64,000 nt of DNA from Streptomyces albiflavescens (GTDB lineage: Bacteria; Actinomycetota; Actinomycetes; Streptomycetales; Streptomycetaceae): assembly GCF_014645835.1 (NCBI RefSeq), contig NZ_BMMM01000001.1, positions 186,001-250,000 on the forward strand. The letters run 5' to 3'. A program made the position numbers and the translations under genes. Shown here in pieces: positions 61,580 through 64,000 of the stretch. Within the stretch, counting starts at the first letter, position 1. The number at the start of each line of letters is the position of its first letter. Below the pieces are notes generated by a model. The model worked only from the letters and a program-made list of their open reading frames with translations, ran no database searches and was not told the origin of the DNA.

Positions 61580-62722
61580 ATGACCACCACACTCGAACAC
61601 CCTCCTGTACAGCAGCAGCTCCCGGCCCGGGCGACCGGTGTCCTCGACATCGCGCACAACGGGCAGGGGTACTTGCGCGCCGCCGAGAGCTGCCTGCCCA
61701 CACCGACCGACGTCCAGGTCTCCGCCGCGCTGATCCGCCGTTACGGCCTGCGCAAGGGCGACACCGTCGAAGGCGTGCGCGGCGGGCCCCGCGCACTCGC
61801 CGAGGTCGAGCGGATCAACGGCCGTACGCCCGAAGAGCTGCGCCGTCGCCCGCACTTCCGCGACCTCACCCCGCTGCACCCCCGCGACCGGCTCCGCCTG
61901 GAACACCCGGCGAGCGGTCCGGCAGGGCGCATCGTCGATCTGGTCTCGCCGGTCGGCAAGGGCCAGCGCGGTCTGATCGTCGCCCCGCCCAAGACGGGCA
62001 AGACGGTGCTGCTTCAGCAGATCGCCGCCGCCGTCGCGGGCAATCATCCCGAATGCCACCTGATGGTGCTGCTCCTCGACGAGCGGCCCGAAGAAGTGAC
62101 CGACATGCGGCGCTCCGTCCGGGGCGAGGTCTACGCCTCGACCTTCGACAAGACGCCGAAGCAGCACATCGCGCTCGCCGAGCTCGTCGTCGAACGCGCC
62201 AAGCGGCTCGTCGAGCAGGGCGAGGACGTCGTCATCCTGATGGACTCCCTCACCCGGCTGTGCCGGGCCCACAACAATGCGGCCGCCTCCGGTGGCCGCA
62301 CCCTCAGCGGCGGCGTCGACGCGGCCGCGGTGCACGGCCCCAAGCGGTTCTTCGGCGCCGCGCGCCTCGCCGAGGAAGGCGGCTCGCTCACCATCCTCGC
62401 CACTGCCCTCGTGGAGACCGGCTCTCGCGCCGACGACTACTTCTTCGAGGAGCTCAAGAGCACCGGGAACATGGAGCTCCGCCTCGACCGGGCGCTGGCA
62501 GCCCGGCGCGTCTTCCCGGCCGTCGACATCACCCCGTCCGGCACACGCCGCGAGGAACTCCTGCTGCCCTCCACCGAGTTGGCAGCCGTACGGGGGCTGC
62601 GGCGCGCCCTGCGGACGCGGGACGGCCAGGCGAACCTCGAAACCCTTCTGGAGCGGCTGCGCGCCACCCCGGACAACGCGACCTTCCTCCGCCAGGTCCA
62701 GCCGACCCTGCCCGCTGCCTGA
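61580..62722 (+). CDS. rho: Short Rho transcription termination factor (second copy type)
   Basis: 380 residues, against about 600-700 for the main Streptomyces Rho, which has a long basic N-terminal insert. The RNA-binding cold-shock-like domain (20-90) has ATGVLDIAHNGQGYLRAAES and PTDVQVSAALIRRYGLRKGD. The RecA-like ATPase (110-370) has P-loop LIVAPPKTGKTVLL (usual PKAGKT), LLLDERPEEVTDMRRSVRGE, MDSLTRLCRAHNNAA and GSLTILATALVETGSR. The arginine finger region is present. Full catalytic set, so an active helicase is likely. It lacks the N-terminal insert and is therefore likely specialised, perhaps for arm genes or bicyclomycin-type tolerance, which is inference. Confidence 0.95.
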   Translation: MTTTLEHPPVQQQLPARATGVLDIAHNGQGYLRAAESCLPTPTDVQVSAALIRRYGLRKGDTVEGVRGGPRALAEVERINGRTPEELRRRPHFRDLTPLHPRDRLRLEHPASGPAGRIVDLVSPVGKGQRGLIVAPPKTGKTVLLQQIAAAVAGNHPECHLMVLLLDERPEEVTDMRRSVRGEVYASTFDKTPKQHIALAELVVERAKRLVEQGEDVVILMDSLTRLCRAHNNAAASGGRTLSGGVDAAAVHGPKRFFGAARLAEEGGSLTILATALVETGSRADDYFFEELKSTGNMELRLDRALAARRVFPAVDITPSGTRREELLLPSTELAAVRGLRRALRTRDGQANLETLLERLRATPDNATFLRQVQPTLPAA

Positions 62723-62811
62723 CGGCTCCCGCGTGCGGCATCCGGGTACTGGATCCCGCCGCTCGGCCCTGGCAGCCCGGCGTACGGCGACTCCGTTCCT
62801 ACGTTGGCGGA

Positions 62812-64000
62812 ATGACCATCGGATTCTCATCCCGCGCCGCCGCCTCCCGCGGCCGCCTCGCTCGCGCCGCCGTCTCCTGCTCCGCCGTCTGCGTGGTCGG
62901 CGCGCTGGCCCTCGCGCCGAGTGCGGCCGTCGCCCGGACGGCCACGGATCCGGGCACGCCCCGGCCTACGGCATCGCAGGCGCCGTTGTACCGGTCCGGG
63001 ACGCAGGCGCGGCCGCGGGCTGGGGCGCCCGAGGTCCCCGAGGACGTCTCCGCGCTGTCCTGGCTGGTGGCCGACGCCCGCACCGGTGACGTGCTCGCGG
63101 CCCACGACGCCCACCTGAAGCTGCCGCCCGCCAGCACCTTGAAGACCCTGTTCGCCCTCACGGTGCTCCCGGCGCTGCCTGGCGGCATCCGGCACACCGT
63201 CAACGAGAAGGAGCTGGCGGACGTCGGCCCCGGGAGCAGCCTGGTGGGTGTCTCGGAGGGCCACACCTACCGTGTGGCCGATCTGTGGCGCGGTGTCTTC
63301 CTCAACTCCGGCAACGACGCCGTGCACGTGCTGGCCGCGATGAACGGCGGCTGGCAGACGACGGCCACCCGGATGCAGGCCAAGGCCCGTTCGCTGGGCG
63401 CCGTCGACACCCATGTCGTCTCACCCGACGGGTACGACATGCCCGGTCAGGCCTCGTCGGCGTACGACCTGGCGGTCTTCGGGCGAGCCGGACTGCGCAA
63501 CGCGGACTTCGCGCGGTACTGCTCCACCGTCGAGTCCATGTTCCCCGGCGAGGACGGCGCGTACGAGATCGAGAACACCAACCGGCTGCTGACCGGCGCC
63601 GACGGGGTGGAGCCGTACCCGGGCCTGATCGGCATCAAGAACGGCTACACCAGCGAAGCGGGCAACACGCTGGTCGCCGCCGCGCGGCGCGGCGGGCGCA
63701 CGCTCATCGTCACCGTGATGAACCCTCAGTCGGGCGACGGGTTCGCCGTCTACGAGGAGGCGCGCTCGCTGCTCGACTGGGGCTTCAAGGCGGCCGGGCA
63801 CGTCGATCCCGTCGGATCGCTGCTCGACACGCGTGGCGTTCCGGCGGCCGGACCCGCGGCCCGGTCCGCTTCCGCGGCACTCCCGGACAGCGACGAAGCC
63901 GGCTGGCCCGAGGCCGCCGCTATCACGGGCGCCGCGGGGCTGGGTGCCGGCGGCGTGGCCCTCGCTCTGTGGCTCAAGAACGGGCGGCCCACACGCGGCT
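62812..64000 (+). CDS. D-alanyl-D-alanine carboxypeptidase (3-prime end outside window)
   Basis: At least 396 residues. Signal peptide (RAAVSCSAVCVVGALALAPS), then the SxxK motif PASTLKTLFALT, SxN motif FLNSGNDAVHVL, and a KTG-equivalent GIKNGYTSEAGNTL. Class A/S11 peptidase that trims peptidoglycan pentapeptides outside the membrane. A linker and the start of a C-terminal helix (AAITGAAGLGAGGVALAL WLKNG) are visible before the edge, consistent with anchoring. ATG 62812 has no strong ribosome site. Confidence 0.94.
   Translation, partial: MTIGFSSRAAASRGRLARAAVSCSAVCVVGALALAPSAAVARTATDPGTPRPTASQAPLYRSGTQARPRAGAPEVPEDVSALSWLVADARTGDVLAAHDAHLKLPPASTLKTLFALTVLPALPGGIRHTVNEKELADVGPGSSLVGVSEGHTYRVADLWRGVFLNSGNDAVHVLAAMNGGWQTTATRMQAKARSLGAVDTHVVSPDGYDMPGQASSAYDLAVFGRAGLRNADFARYCSTVESMFPGEDGAYEIENTNRLLTGADGVEPYPGLIGIKNGYTSEAGNTLVAAARRGGRTLIVTVMNPQSGDGFAVYEEARSLLDWGFKAAGHVDPVGSLLDTRGVPAAGPAARSASAALPDSDEAGWPEAAAITGAAGLGAGGVALALWLKNGRPTRG

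Overview
The window looks like Streptomyces (or a very close actinomycete) chromosome. GC is very high, third codon positions are almost all G or C, and GTG starts and AGGAGG-type ribosome sites are common. The families present are typical of Streptomyces chromosome arms: GH75 chitosanase, GAF-domain kinase with a NarL-type regulator, MEDS-domain proteins, an ECF sigma factor with DGPF proteins, MmyB-type XRE regulators, and Streptomyces-type palindromic repeats. Broken genes, gene tails and recombination scars are unusually dense, which suggests a plastic arm rather than the core. All calls come from reading the sequence; no database search was run.

Region 1 (1-4.2 kb and 22.1-26.0 kb) looks like two parts of one stress/dormancy island. 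It holds Hsp20, a decayed V-type ATPase operon, a CBS-BON protein, a broken beta-CASP nuclease, a universal stress protein, and a NarL-type regulator with a GAF histidine kinase of the DevSR/OsdKR kind. Five inverted-repeat sites of the form GGGCCG-N2-CGGCCC, or close variants, lie beside these genes and are proposed as the shared operator.

Region 2 (5.2-22.1 kb) is mostly intact metabolism: dhaKLM, TetR with an SDR, chitosanase and a fibronectin-III lipoprotein, a LysR regulator, a PadR regulator with a 2,4-dienoyl-CoA reductase, a PrmC-like methyltransferase, MarR with a membrane protein, a GNAT/quinone oxidoreductase pair, and a molybdopterin oxidoreductase with its flavin reductase. A TA-flanked non-autonomous element and a reduced derivative sit at 13.5 and 20.5 kb; a third copy is at 46.8 kb.

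Region 3 (26.3-34.8 kb) starts with an acetyl xylan esterase and a SnoaL-like protein and becomes an accessory island: a serine-recombinase fragment fused to a broken acyl-CoA synthetase, then a compact five-gene operon of one soluble protein, three small membrane proteins (two paralogous) and an AAA+ ATPase. An ISAs1 transposase remnant follows, then three separate copies of an msrA 3-prime end with unrecognised cargo genes. The AAA+ operon is the best candidate here for an undescribed system.

Region 4 (35-51 kb) holds a serine hydrolase, a HutC-type GntR regulator, two MEDS proteins coupled by an ATGA overlap, a STAND NTPase, two MFS exporters, a methyltransferase, a GH13 glycosidase and a PadR/membrane pair. 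It also has an ECF sigma/DGPF operon with two matching TGTCGA-N17-CGTC promoters, one of which should drive a small ORF and the second MFS exporter.

Region 5 (51-64 kb) holds a P450, a run of aldo/keto reductases and dehydrogenases (one internally deleted, one carrying an in-frame palindromic repeat), two MmyB-type XRE regulators with near-duplicated promoter regions, tails of a third XRE gene and of azlD, a quinone oxidoreductase, a short second Rho factor, and a D,D-carboxypeptidase that runs off the right edge.
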